64,000 bases of DNA, from positions 25,609,129 to 25,673,128 of the forward strand of contig NC_056765.1 in the NCBI RefSeq assembly GCF_018687715.1, given 5' to 3'. The DNA comes from Carya illinoinensis. Lineage: Eukaryota; Streptophyta; Magnoliopsida; Fagales; Juglandaceae. A program made the position numbers and the translations under genes. Shown piece by piece: positions 1 through 11,739 of the stretch (the stretch's first letter is position 1; each line of letters opens with the position of its first letter). The notes under the pieces were generated by a model, which saw only the letters and a program-made list of their open reading frames with translations, had not been told where the DNA came from and made no database searches.

Positions 1-3000
1 CCTTTTGACATCTCCACCCTTCTGAATAGCTTCATCAATTCGCACCAAGTTTTTCATCTTTCTCCCAATCTACCATTCAGTCAACAGCATTAAAAATATT
101 AGATAGATGAGGCCAGAAGGATTTAGAAATTGGATAAAAATATATCGTGAAGAAGCAAAAAAGCTCAAGCAGGGGAACCTGTCGGTACAGTCCTTCCTTA
201 AGTTCCATAATGTCCTGATTAATCACTTCTCCCTCTGCCAGATTAGGCTGCAATCAAGGCAAAAGAACCCCCACATAGAAAGAAATAAACATAAGGAATA
301 AATCATATATGACATCAGAATCAATTTCTGCCATGAAATTAATTGAGAAAATTTTTAAAATGTATTGACACAGATTTCTTACATGATGCTTCCAAAACGA
401 ATTAATTCAAGATATCAAAAACCTACCAATGTCTCCGGATATAAGCCAATGCTCTGCAATTCCAACAGTAGCTTGTCATCCAGAGACAACTGCTGATATT
501 GGCAGTTAGAAGACAGGCTGCCAGCATTTAACTCCCCAGGTTGGAGCTGACCAAGATCATTTGAACATATTTCACTGGTATGTCCCAGATCAGAATGTGA
601 AAAGTCATCATTGCCCCGCCACTGTTCAATACTATGGAAGGAACTGGCATTGCTTGGGTTCCTGAATGAATTAGATGTGACACTCTTATCACAAGGGAGT
701 CGGTCTAATAAGTAATTCCTCTGAGTCTGAGAATCCACTCTTGACTCAGCCTCAGATTCCATTCTGTCACAATCTTTGGGTTCAATATCAACCTGGTTAC
801 ATGAACCACAATGAGAATCATCACTAGCATACTGCAGAGACAAAGTTTTCCCCTCATTTTGGTGGTAAAAATCTTCACTTTCATCTTCTTCTATCAAAGC
901 CGAAAGAACTCTTTGGTACAATGGAGTAACCCTGTCCCACTTTCTTGAGTCAAATCTTCCGTGTATAGAATCAGTCTCAACTGATTCTTGATGGGAGTGG
1001 CTTCTTTGTCTTATACCAGAACAATCACTGGCTTCTTTAAAAATACCAACACCCTGTGAGAATGGAAGAAAATGGAAATCCATCAAATTTCTCCAAAAAA
1101 ATTGTTTCCATTACTTTGTTTTAGGTCGATTGAACCTTCAAATCAACACCTTTTATTTACAAGTGAAACTCAAAATCAACATAAATTTAATATTACCGAG
1201 ATGTTCAATAGCTATAAAGCCTTTCTATTTTAGGCAAAATGAAAACCATAAAATGAGAGTTTTTTCAACGTGTAAAAATATAAAATAAATGTTCAAGAAA
1301 TTAATGCTAATTTCATACCAAGACATTATCATATACAACACCAAACATCTGAGACAAATTCTCATCAAGCTCCTCTGCAAAACTTAGCTGATACAATATC
1401 AACAGACGAAAGAAAGCGTAAGTCTCAGTCCTTCAGCTATTTACAAAGTCTAAAGTTCATCCGAGGGTCACAGTAACTACCTGTTGCTTCAAGTAGGACA
1501 AATCCTCTGAGCTGACAAAAGAAAATATAGATTCCATTTCATTCCAAAATGGCCCGGAACATGCTAGACCTATAGAAAAAGGATAGTATTTGTGAGAAGC
1601 ACAAATAATATAGAAGTAAAGCTTTCTGGAAAATAACTAGAATTAGGAAATATAATTAAATACATAAAGTTGAGCCATACTGCTAGCATTACAAGCAGCA
1701 TTTGCAGCAGCAAATAGTTCTCCACGGTCGTCATCAGATTCACCTGCAAAATTATAATACCAAAAAATAGCAAAATGTATAATTTTACTCAACAAAATGT
1801 GGTTTTTTGCGAAAGTAGTATTCTACTTATTTGATCATCCATCAAAGATAATTAAATGAAAGGCTTTCATAAAATTCTTGTAGAATCAAGGATGAAGTTT
1901 TAGCGGTGATGATTTTTTTTGTTGCTAAATAATTAGGGTAGGAGGGGGCAACCAAAGGTGGCAATTTGGGTGTGAACATGATAGCACCCTACCTGCTGAG
2001 AAAGGGACAGGAGGGGTTAGGCGGCAGGAAGCCACAAGCATTCCCTCAAGTCAGCTTTGAGCCATAACTTAGGACCCAGCCTCACTAGGAAATTCAATGA
2101 ATCCTTAGGCTGCTAATACTTTTTTCCATCATTGTAGCTAATACTACTAATACTAATAGTCTAAGGTGAATTCATATTTGCATTCGAACCCCAGACCTAG
2201 TACATGCAAAACCCCTTGGGAGTAATCCAAGGACTATTGAGCCACCACCCTTAGTGGTTTTAGCTGTGATGATTTACTTCATAGGTGAGGTCCCTTTCTT
2301 GTACAAAAGGAAAGAAAGAAATAATTAAACATTGAATTAGTAATCCGTTTAAGAAATCAAATTCAAATGGATTTGGGAAAAAAAGGAGAGAACAATATAG
2401 TCAAAACATAAACCCAAAAAACCATGACTATATATAAGTAACAAGGAAGGAAGGAAAAAAGAGAGAAATAAAAGAGGTTTCTCTTAGAAGACATTGAAAT
2501 ATGTAACAAAAATGCCAGCAAGAAAGCTTCTCCCAAACAAATTACATTGAAATGCAATGACAACAGTCACATGACAATGTGAAGTACATAAAAGACGGGT
2601 AAAAATTTAGTTATAATCTTGCCTCCAAACTTCAATATTTGTGTTGTCTCAAGAAAACACTTCCACATATCAGAAAATGTCTTGAATAGTTTTTTATCCT
2701 ATAAAAATCTGAAATACTAACTTTTGCAGATGAATGAATGAAGATTCATGATCTAATTCAATGTTACCTGTTACATTCGAAGAACCATTGTTTATTATTG
2801 GCCCAACACGAATTGAAGCTTTCCGATCTTTCAATTTCTTTGAGGGTGGACGACCTGATTTACTGAATTCCAAGAAAACATTTGTTCAATCAACAATGAA
2901 ATTTCTCACAAACTAAATAGAATATTCATGTTCTATAAGTAACTAAATAGACAGTTCACATCCCCATTCTTTACTGCACAGAAGCGGAAAAAAGTAGTGT

Positions 3001-6000
3001 AGACCTTTTATTCTTTTCAGAACTAGGCCTCATGGTTTGCAGTGGCTTTGTCATTGATAGATTATCCAACTTCTCCCCAGATGGAGGAATTCCTGGCTTT
3101 ATCAAGGATGAACCCGTTCCACTCCTTCCTTGTCTCTGAACGCCTTCTCCAGTTTCATTACCTGGCATTTTATTTTTTTTTGTGGGCAACACAAATATGC
3201 CAGCTTTATGAGTTGCAACCAAAGGGACATTGCCATTATCTATCCCTTTCTCTCTCAATTTGGTTTCGCCAACACCTGATTCTTCACTTTCAGAAAGCCC
3301 AAATGGAGATGAAACATTCTCAGGTTCCCTCTTAACTTTTAGGGTACTGTTATCTACACTGCCGGCCAAGAGTGATGCACTGGTCCCAAGAGACGAAGTT
3401 TTTGCACTAAAATCAGTACTTGTAAGGCTTTGAGATGAAATCTGACTTTCAGCATGGTTTGAGACAGGAGAAACTAAGTTTGCTCTCCTCGTGCGTGAGT
3501 TTTTATGTGGTCTCTGACCAACCCACTGGGTCATAGGATGTATTGATGAACCACTGGATATTGTACGCCTTTGGTTATTTGTCACACGCACAACTGGAAC
3601 TTTATGTAAACCTGTACTTTGTTCCCAGCCTTGAATGGCCCCAGTTGAATGGTAAACATTAGGAGATGAGTCTAGCCCCATCACTGAACCAGTTCGTGGT
3701 GCCCGAGAAACCTTCCCTTTTACCATTGTATTAGGATGGCCTGCTGGAATATCCTCCTGAATATTTGACCTAATATATAAAGCCACAAAAATAAAAAAAC
3801 ATCATAACCACCACAAAATGAAATGCATGAGTGTTGAAAATGTCAAGGCAATCAGATGCAGAACATGATGGCTTTCAATCATATTAAGTGATTCTGAGAC
3901 TCCACTTGAGACTGTTAGAATGATAGTATCAAAGAAGAAAATACTTACTTATTGTTTCCTTTTGCTAAAAGTCTTTGTTCCAATACAACCGTACGGTCCC
4001 TTGGAAGTAGGGCATGTTCCAGCTCATTCCTGACTACTGCACAAGCATCTGAACATGTAGCCTCAAAAGAACCATCCACCTTGTTGATTCCACTAACTCC
4101 TGGGGAAGATTTCAATCTGCAATAGATGAAAAGCCTAAGAACAGAACAGACTTGTTCATTTTTTTTTCTTCCACTTTCTGTTTCTTTTTCATTGTTAGAT
4201 AATACATGGAAAAATTTTGACTAACTGCAAAACAATGCCTGAACCAGCAAAAAACAGAAAGTTGACTACTAAGTAAATTGCAGTGGCAATATTCTTGGCA
4301 TTTAACTGTGACTACCAACAAAAGAAAAGAGGGATCAAAAGCAACAACATTAGTTCGGGATATATAGGCCATAGGGGTAACCAACAATAGTAAGATTCAT
4401 ACCTTAGTGATCCAAAACTTGCCAGCTAAGTCACCTAAATATCAGTAAGGTTGTTTCAAGTGCAGGATATAATTTCATCTTTCAAAGATAACACAAAGGA
4501 CATGGACAATTACTGTGGCTCTATATTCTAGCAATATTATAAGACAAAGACGGACCAAGTTTTCTGCACCAACTCCCCTTTTGGACTAGTAACTAACATG
4601 CACATCAAATGGATTTTGAAAACATGACTTTACAGCCGATTGGCAAAGCTTCAAGAAAAATTAACCGTCATAAAGAATACAAAATCAAGTAACAGTGACG
4701 AGAACAATGAACTCAAGCTAGTTGGCCAATTAATGCCATGTGAGGTTCACGTCACATTGGCATTACTTGAATCTGTCACTGATTTTACAGTTCTGCAGAA
4801 ATATTTCGAGAACATAGAACAATATGTATAGTTCTATAACAAGAAAAACCACTTGTAGCAAAGGTTCTCTGAGCAGCAAACAACTTAAGCATTTTCTTGC
4901 ACAATCTACCAAATTATATCCAAGGAAATGAACTAAAACAAAGAATAATAAAAAAAATGAAAAAAATATATTCAATTAAGATTTCGAAACAACCTGATTA
5001 CAAAAAGCAGCTGATGAAAGTGAACAAGAAACCTCAGCACCAATAAATAAATAAAACACAGAAAATTTTCCCAATATTTTAGTTTTGGCTAATATATTGG
5101 AGTGTAAGATTGCTTCACTGACGCTGAAGTATCTGGGTCTTCCCTTGGGGGCTCCTCACAAATCGGTTTTGATTTGGGATGGGGTTATTGAGAAGATTGA
5201 GAGAAGGTTGGCTGGATGGAGAAAGTTATATTTGTCTAAAGGGGGAAGAATTACTTTGATAAAGAGTACGTTGTCTAATCTTCCGATGTATTTTCTTTCA
5301 CTTTTCCCTTTGCCGGCTGGGGTTGCTAGTAGAATTGAGAAAATTTATCGTAATTTCTCATGGGGAGGTATAGGAGAGGAAAAGAAGTTTCATTTGGTTA
5401 GTTGGAATAACATGTGTCAACCGGTTTCTTGTGATGGTTTGGGGATGAGAAATTTGAGGTTGTTTAATATAGCACTTCTTGGAAAATGGCTTTGGAGATA
5501 TCACGAAGAAAGAAATGCTTTATGGAAGAATGTTGTTGCTGTTAAATATGTGAGTGGATGGGGGGAGTGGTGTACTAATGATGTTAGAGGAGCATATGGG
5601 GTGAGTTTATGGAAGGGCATTAGGAGAGGTTGGGGGGAGTTTTCTAAACATATTAAATTTAAGGTGGGGAAAGGGAGGAGGATTCTCTTTTGGCATGGCA
5701 TTTGGGGTGGGGAATCAGCTTTAAAATTAGATTTTCCATCTCTTTACAGGATTGCAAGGAATCAAAATGCTGCTGTGGTTGATTATCTTCAATGTACAGA
5801 TAATAATATTCTTTGGAATGTGGACTTTATTAGAAATGTAAATGACTGGGAAGTGAATGCTGTTTCATATTTTCTGGGAAGAATTTATAATTCTAAAGTG
5901 ATGCAAGGAAGAGAGGACAGGCTTTTCTGGGATCATGCTGGAAACTTCAGGTTTTCAGTCAGTTCTTTTTATAAGGTGCTTAATTGTCCCCTGGAAAAGC

Positions 6001-8384
6001 ATTTGGAGGGTGAAAGTACCTTCTAATGTGGCATTCTTTGGTTGGGTGGTTGCTCTTAGGAAAGTATTGACCATGGATAACCTTAGAAAACATGGTTGGT
6101 GTTTAGCTGATTGGTGTGTCATTTGTAAGAAGGATGGTGAATTTGTTAATCATCTTTTTTTACATTGTGAGGTGGCAAAATCTTTGTGGGATGAGGTTCT
6201 TGGTCAGACGGTTATCTTGGGTGATGCACAAGGAAGTTGTGGATCTCCTTGCATGGTGTGGTTTTGAGGCAAGGAAAAGTGTTGCTGCCAGATGAAGAAT
6301 GATTCCCTTGTGTCTACTGTGGTGTATATGGCTGGAAAGGAATGGAAGATGCTTTGAAGATAAAGAGCAATCTATTTCTATCGTAGTTTCCTACTTTCTA
6401 GTATGTAGTAGGTATTTCCTTTATATACTTCCTGTGTACTTGAGTTGTGCCTATGCTTGGTAATAAAATTCTTATTAACTATCAAAAAAAAAAAAAATTC
6501 CCAATATACACTTTAGTCACTTCCGAGCTATATCTGAATGAAGAGATAATCAATAACCAATTATTTATTATAGATCTTAAATAAAATACCTGAAACCATG
6601 AGTGTCACAAGATCGCAATTTAGAATCAAGATTCAGTTTTGGATGTACAGCTCGTTTTGTGTCCCGCTCACCAGTCACTACTCTATTACCTACAGCTCCA
6701 ACAGAACGTTTCTTCTTTACTTTTTTATCCAATCCTTCACCACCGGCAAGCAGTCGGCGAGTCTTTTCTTCAATCCGAACAGAAACCCCGCTAGCTGCCT
6801 GGAGTAGATCTCCATCCTTTTCTGTGACCATCTGCTGCCTTGAGGTTGCAGCAGGCCTACCATCTGCCTGGTTGTATTGACAAAACAGAACAGAATCTTA
6901 AAAAAAAGGGAAAAAACTTGCATTGATCCCTTAGGAAAGCATAGTCTAAATATATGAAATATTCATAACTCCAATATTACTTACAGTAGAGGTTGAAGAA
7001 ACAAAGGCTCCAATAATTTTTAAGGGGAAAAAAAAAAAAACTTAAATTTCAACATGCAAAATATCTGGTTGTGTTTTTAGGCACCCGATGCAAAATATCC
7101 TTGAAAATAATAACTCCCTTGAAAATGAAAGGAGAAGGAAGAAAGAATTTAACCTTCATTGCTCAATTAATGGAGAGTATACTAAGAAAACAGACTTAAA
7201 AACTATACCCTACGAATTTAATGCATTCCTATCAAAGTAATTTCCAAATAAATTTGAAGGCTCAATATTAGAGAAATAGTTGACAGGTGAGCATAAATAG
7301 TCAAATACAAACCCGTTCATCTGCCACTGATGTACGAACACGCTTATTTATCCCAATACTCTTGGTTTTATCCTCCAATCTTTGACTCACAGAGTCATTA
7401 GAGTTTCTGTGAACTTGGCTTCCCATCTTTGCTAACTTGACTCCACTGGACCTCTCACTTGATGAAAGATCACTGCGCTGTCGCTTCTTGGAGCTTAAGG
7501 CATCCCTATATTTGTCCAGTTTGAGAATGGATTCACGTAATAATTTTGCTCTATCCCTGGTAGACACCATCAGTCTTGTAAACAAACCACAGCTATGACA
7601 CATACTACTCATTAACTACCATATTTAGCACACAAAAATCAAAAGTTACAGGAAATAATTTTCTCTTTTATATCTAAAAGCAACATACACATAAAAATGA
7701 CTATCACGTATGGTTTTCATTATTGGCAATTAACCATTAATAGTCAAGTTACTTAGATCTCTATCTTTAAATCTCCATAAAACATAAAGTCCAATACATA
7801 AACATATGGTTTTCTTAGAACCCATTATATCTTTATTCAAGCCATTAGGATTTTCCCTTACAATTTTTCATGTGTCTTTAGGTTCTAAATTTTTTAATCA
7901 GATCTACCACATACTGATGCATATTTGCACCTCACATGTTCTGTCCTTGGGCATAATTCATTTTGCTTAGGTATATTTTCACCTCACACGTCATTTTGCT
8001 TCAGTCATGAGGCATAAATTCACCTTCTTCTTTTTTTTTTCTAATAAAAGGCAGGCCATGTAGTTAAAAGCATAACATGAGAAAAGGACTTGCAAAAAAA
8101 TAAAAATACCTGGCCTTCTTAGAAGCATCTTGGACACTCTCTTTGATGTGCTTTAGCTCCTCTGTAGCCACTGGAGGTGGAGGTTTAGGGTGTGCAACTC
8201 CAAAGGAATGGTCCTCTGATGTACTTCCAGGAGGAACACCAAGAAGCCTTCTAAGCTCTCCCGAGCGTGTATATTTCTGACTGCCTAATATAATTGGATC
8301 CAATGGTAAACATTGAGGCAAGGGTGGCATATCTGGTGATGGCGTTGCACTCCCCCGGATTAGATTAATCCCCGAATTAAACAT
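1..8384 (-). CDS. ADA3-like / At4g29790-At2g19390-family nuclear protein, 12 coding exons, 3' end outside window
   Basis: Exons in transcript order: 8384-8110, 7556-7313, 6867-6590, 4116-3949, 3769-3005, 2862-2768, 1743-1681, 1569-1481, 1387-1319, 1053-427, 247-179, 69 to beyond 1. Every junction has GT-AG borders and the phases join without a break, giving 2,811 nt or 937 codons so far. The product is Ser/Lys/Arg-rich and low in complexity, with basic KKRQR and KKVKKKR patches (nuclear-signal-like). Conserved blocks are a Tyr-Thr-Arg-Ser-Gly-Glu-Leu-Arg-Arg motif near residue 40, an acidic ESDDD followed by an Ala/Asn-rich segment, and near the end LLLELQSIGLYPE and an EGEVINQDIMELK helix. 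From memory these match the plant family of Arabidopsis At4g29790/At2g19390, members of which have been assigned as the ADA3 subunit of the SAGA histone acetyltransferase complex; I could not check this. ATG 8384 is the first Met in the open frame. Two introns hold a SINE and a LINE. Confidence 0.82.
1916..2256 (-). mobile_element. tRNA-derived SINE in an intron
   Basis: On the minus strand it begins near 2256, carries an A-box-like TGGCTCAATAG (about 2234-2244) and a B-box-like GGTTCGAATGC (about 2180-2190), spaced about right for a pol III promoter, and ends in an A-rich tail seen as T(8-9) at 1913-1921 on the plus strand. It is flanked by a 19-bp direct repeat, GTTTTAGC[G/T]GTGATGATTT, at 1897-1915 and 2257-2275 with one mismatch. 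It lies in the intron between the host exons ending at 2768 and starting at 1743, in the same orientation as the gene. Confidence 0.75.
5078..6497 (+). mobile_element. 5'-truncated L1-like LINE in an intron, reverse-transcriptase C-terminal part
   Basis: Plus-strand reading 5085-6026 encodes the thumb/C-terminal part of a plant LINE reverse transcriptase (the YLGLPLG block, then the GWRKLYLSKGGR block). After a frameshift near 5,990 it continues as a zf-RVT domain (Trp-Cys-x-x-Cys near 6110-6130, then His-Leu-Phe-x-His-Cys), with further stops after 6266. It ends in A14 at about 6484-6497. TTCCCAATAT occurs at 5068-5077 and 6498-6507, a target-site duplication. The copy is antisense to the host gene and ends 92 nt from the exon ending at 6590. 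No endonuclease or YxDD box remains, so it is dead on arrival. Confidence 0.85.
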
Positions 8385-9245
8385 TATGCATTCAATGCCC
8401 TGGTACGACCTCCAAACCTTTACAGATAGATCCCAGACCCTAGTCCAAAATCAACTCAGATTTCTTACTTCCTTTACCATACATAGAAGCATATGGGTAA
8501 TAAAGAAGCCATTGACTAGCCTCCAACGTGTTACCATAAATGTACATCATAAAAGATGGACAACGCTTGGAGCATGATAAATAAAGAAATCCAAACTGAT
8601 CGCACATCATAAAACCATTTTCTTGGTTGAATTAGTTTACACATTCTGGAACACCTATCAAAGAAGGTTTCACATTCTGGAACCAAAATAATAGAAATTT
8701 TTTTAAAGCCAACTCCATCTCATTACCCATCCTGTTCGTTTTTCTCAAGCATGAACTTTGTTCCATCAGACCGCAAAATCAATGCATCCTATGAGATTAA
8801 ATTAATTCCACCTATTACAACCATAACCAGCTCTAAAAGCAGCAACAAGCAAAGTCACCGCCAGCACCCTCATCATTTAACTCTATCGTAAAAAAAAATG
8901 AAAGAAACGAGAAAACGCATAATATTTAAACATTAAACAGCATCCAATCTGGACGTCTCTCCTCAGCTTTCCCAGAAACCAAACAGATACAAACTGAATA
9001 AAAATATAGCTTTCAACAATACAAGTACATATATAAATTATAAAAACATACCTCTATGTCTATGTAAAGAATTGGACAAATTCAAGAAGGTTCCTAACCC
9101 TAGGTGGAGGAAAGTAAAATTGAAATCGGGATCAGTTGGAATGAAAAATCAATCGAAATTAGATATAAAGAACGAATCTGAGAGTGAAGAGTAGCGAAGT
9201 ACCTTCGATTCAACGAGGTCAAGCGCAGATCAAACACTCAATTTC
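8385..9245 (-). other. 5' UTR with a probable ~800-nt leader intron
   Basis: Upstream of the start codon there is a plausible leader exon ending at 9203 (donor GTACTT on the minus strand at 9202) and a short second leader segment 8399-8385 after a CCAG acceptor at 8400. The stretch between them is AT-rich and has no long ORF, so it reads as a 5'-UTR intron of the ADA3-like gene. Exon borders are inferred from splice motifs only. Confidence 0.45.
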
Positions 9246-9310
9246 TAGGCACAAAACTAAATAAATAATATATTAAAGAGAAAAAGTTTCTTTTTGGATG
9301 GGGTCCAACT

Positions 9311-9323
9311 CATATATATTTAA
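9311..9323 (-). promoter_or_regulatory. Candidate TATA box of the ADA3-like gene
   Basis: Minus-strand TTAAATATATATG lies roughly 65-80 nt upstream of the presumed leader exon. Position and sequence fit a plant TATA element, but the region is AT-rich and chance matches are common. Confidence 0.35.
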
Positions 9324-10810
9324 TACTGTATACGTATGCACGCATACGTGAGTCCGGGCCGTGCACGAATGCCGAGAACAATGAATCGAGGTAATTGAGA
9401 TTTTCCTTGAAATTATTATTATTATTATGATGGTAGATTTGGACTGGTTTAGATATAAAACTATATCTTCTTTTATTTTATTCTATATAATTATTATATT
9501 TTTTTAAAATTTTTACATAAAATATAATAAATATTTTAATTTTTTAAATTTTTAAATAATATTAATATTATAATAATATTTTATTCAATATTTAATAAAA
9601 TATCTCTTCGTATTTTATTTGAACTGTACAACTTAACTAGACATTTTATAAATGCTGGAATCCAAAATAAGAGATTTTACAAATTCTGCTTACCCCTTTT
9701 TTTGAAAAAAGAGGATTAATCTAGACCCATATAAAAAATTGAGGTACTTGAGATTTTCCTTCTTTCAATTTCTACTTTGAATTTAACTTCAAACTCACAT
9801 TTTACATCTACAGCTTTGCTACTTATAAGCTTCATATGCCACACACTTTATTTTTTTATTTTTTTTTAGATTTCTTCTTTTTAAACTAATTCAATTTTTT
9901 CTATTCTTTATTCATATACCAAACATTTGGTAAAAGGAAAAAATTAAAAAAATGCATGGTGTATGGTGTATGGGATTATGTTTAGAATTTTTCTCAAATA
10001 AAAATTGATAAAATTTATTTATAAGTCTAATTTTTTACATACTCAATCTATCGTTGATATGGAGCCTTTCCATGTTAGTTATGCTAAATAATTATTTGTG
10101 TTTCGAATATTTTTAAAGTTATAATAAATTTCACTATAAGTGATGTACTAAATTTTAACCCATCGACTTAAGTATAAGAAAATTTGCAACAATGTCACAC
10201 AATTTCGAAAAATAAAATAAAAATAACACACCTTAGCTTTTCAATAAATGATAAATAAATAAGTAATTTTATTCTAAAACCTTTACATCACACATTATTT
10301 ACATGACCTAATTTGATTAAGAAAAAAAAATTTAAAATTTAAATATTATAAATCAAATTATGTTATATACATGGTGTGATATAGATGCATTAGTAATTTA
10401 ATGTGATATAGAGGCATTTGAACTCAAATCACACCCATATTAAATTACATGTATTAAAAATTAAATAGTTAAATTAAAAGATATAAGGTGGTTGTCCACC
10501 CACCACCACTGATAACTAACTTTTGAGATTCGATCACCAGCTGCCTTATTTCGACCACCCTTTTGTGACATATAGCTTAATTCCATCTCTTGAGCCACCA
10601 CCCCAAGAGACGAGTAGAGCAGACATTGGAGATAATGTTAAAAACAAGATAAACACTTTAGCTACAAATTGATATAAAGTAAATATAATAAATTATATAA
10701 AACCATATCAGTTTGTAGTTTTATTTTTATTTTATAATCTTTTTGTATGTGTAATACTTCTCTAAAAACAATTAGGAATATTACTTTTTGGTAAAAACTT
10801 CCAATACTAG
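9324..10810. other. AT-rich intergenic spacer with a possible degenerate MITE
   Basis: No credible ORF. A near repeat of GAGGTA[A/C]TTGAGATTTTCC is found at about 9388 and 9740, enclosing some 330 bp of very AT-rich DNA that starts with an (ATT)n run. The enclosed DNA resembles, from memory, AT-rich MITE-like sequences common in Juglandaceae, but I see no clean terminal inverted repeats. The rest to 10,810 shows only short AT-rich repeats. Confidence 0.3.
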
Positions 10811-11435
10811 TGTTGGGGGGTTTTCTCTGGGGCCCAAGGCTCAAGGTTACGAGCCCAAACCAAGGGTGACCAGGCAACCCAAATTAGCCCGGCCCAGGGA
10901 GGCCCTTCGAGCTCGAGAAGTAGAAAGTAGAGGGCGCTCGGGTCCCTATTGAGCCGCCCGACCCCAAATGAGTAAGTTTGGCAAATGGCCCATGCGGAAC
11001 AAAAGAACCATGATCATCTGACAATGAGCGAAGAGGAGAGGGGCAACCCAATGCATCAACCCATAGCATTTAGACTGGACAGAGACCGCACCACATTAAA
11101 TGCTTCTTCAGGGGGCCACTCTACATTAAATGAGTGTGGCTAGAGAAACAACAGGGAATACACCACCCCAGCGATAGGGCATGGACCTCTAACCCCAAAC
11201 ATAGGTATAAAAAAAGGACCCCCAGACACTGAAATGATTAGATTTTCTGAACTCTTCTCACTACTACATCTCCCTTACACCTTTGCTTGAAGCATTGCTT
11301 AGGCATTGGAGGCCCCCTTTAGCGGCCATTCCAGATGCCAGACTTTAGAATTTCTCTTTGTGTGTGCAGGTTCAAGATCAAAGACCCTAATTACTAAGGG
11401 CCTGGCCCAAAAGCGTATGAAATACGATATCAATA
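10811..11435 (+). repeat. 5' LTR of a Tat-type Ty3/gypsy element
   Basis: Starts TGTTGGGGGG and ends near CAATA (decayed from CAACA, as judged from the inverted copy). It contains a TATA-like GGTATAAAAAA at about 11201-11212 and the CTTCTCACTACTACATCTCC block shared with the inverted copy at 21,326-30,243. Immediately after it a degenerate tRNA-primer site is visible (GCACATTTTGTGGGATT, about 11439-11455). Left flank is ACTAG. Confidence 0.75.
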
Positions 11436-11739
11436 GTAGCACATTTTGTGGGATTTTAGAAAAATTTCACATGTCCTTCATACGCTTGCGAGAACCTGCT
11501 CTCAGATAGCTCAGGAGTGCAATGAAATAGTTGCATAGACAAATATCGAAACAGAGGCCATGAAACAACACAACCAGAAGGAACAAAGAGAGAGACGCAT
11601 GATGACACGACCGATGAACTAAAAGACACTGGAGAGAGAGCCAACACCACGCAAGTGGGGGGAGAAGATGCCGACCATCCTCCTGCTTGCTCCGGAGTGC
11701 ACCCCAACAGAGGACGAAATAAGGGATGAGTGCATGCTA

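Noticed and set aside
3042..3433. Plus-strand ORFs opposite the large exon of the ADA3-like gene
   Set aside because: They mirror a real minus-strand exon with matching splice phases.
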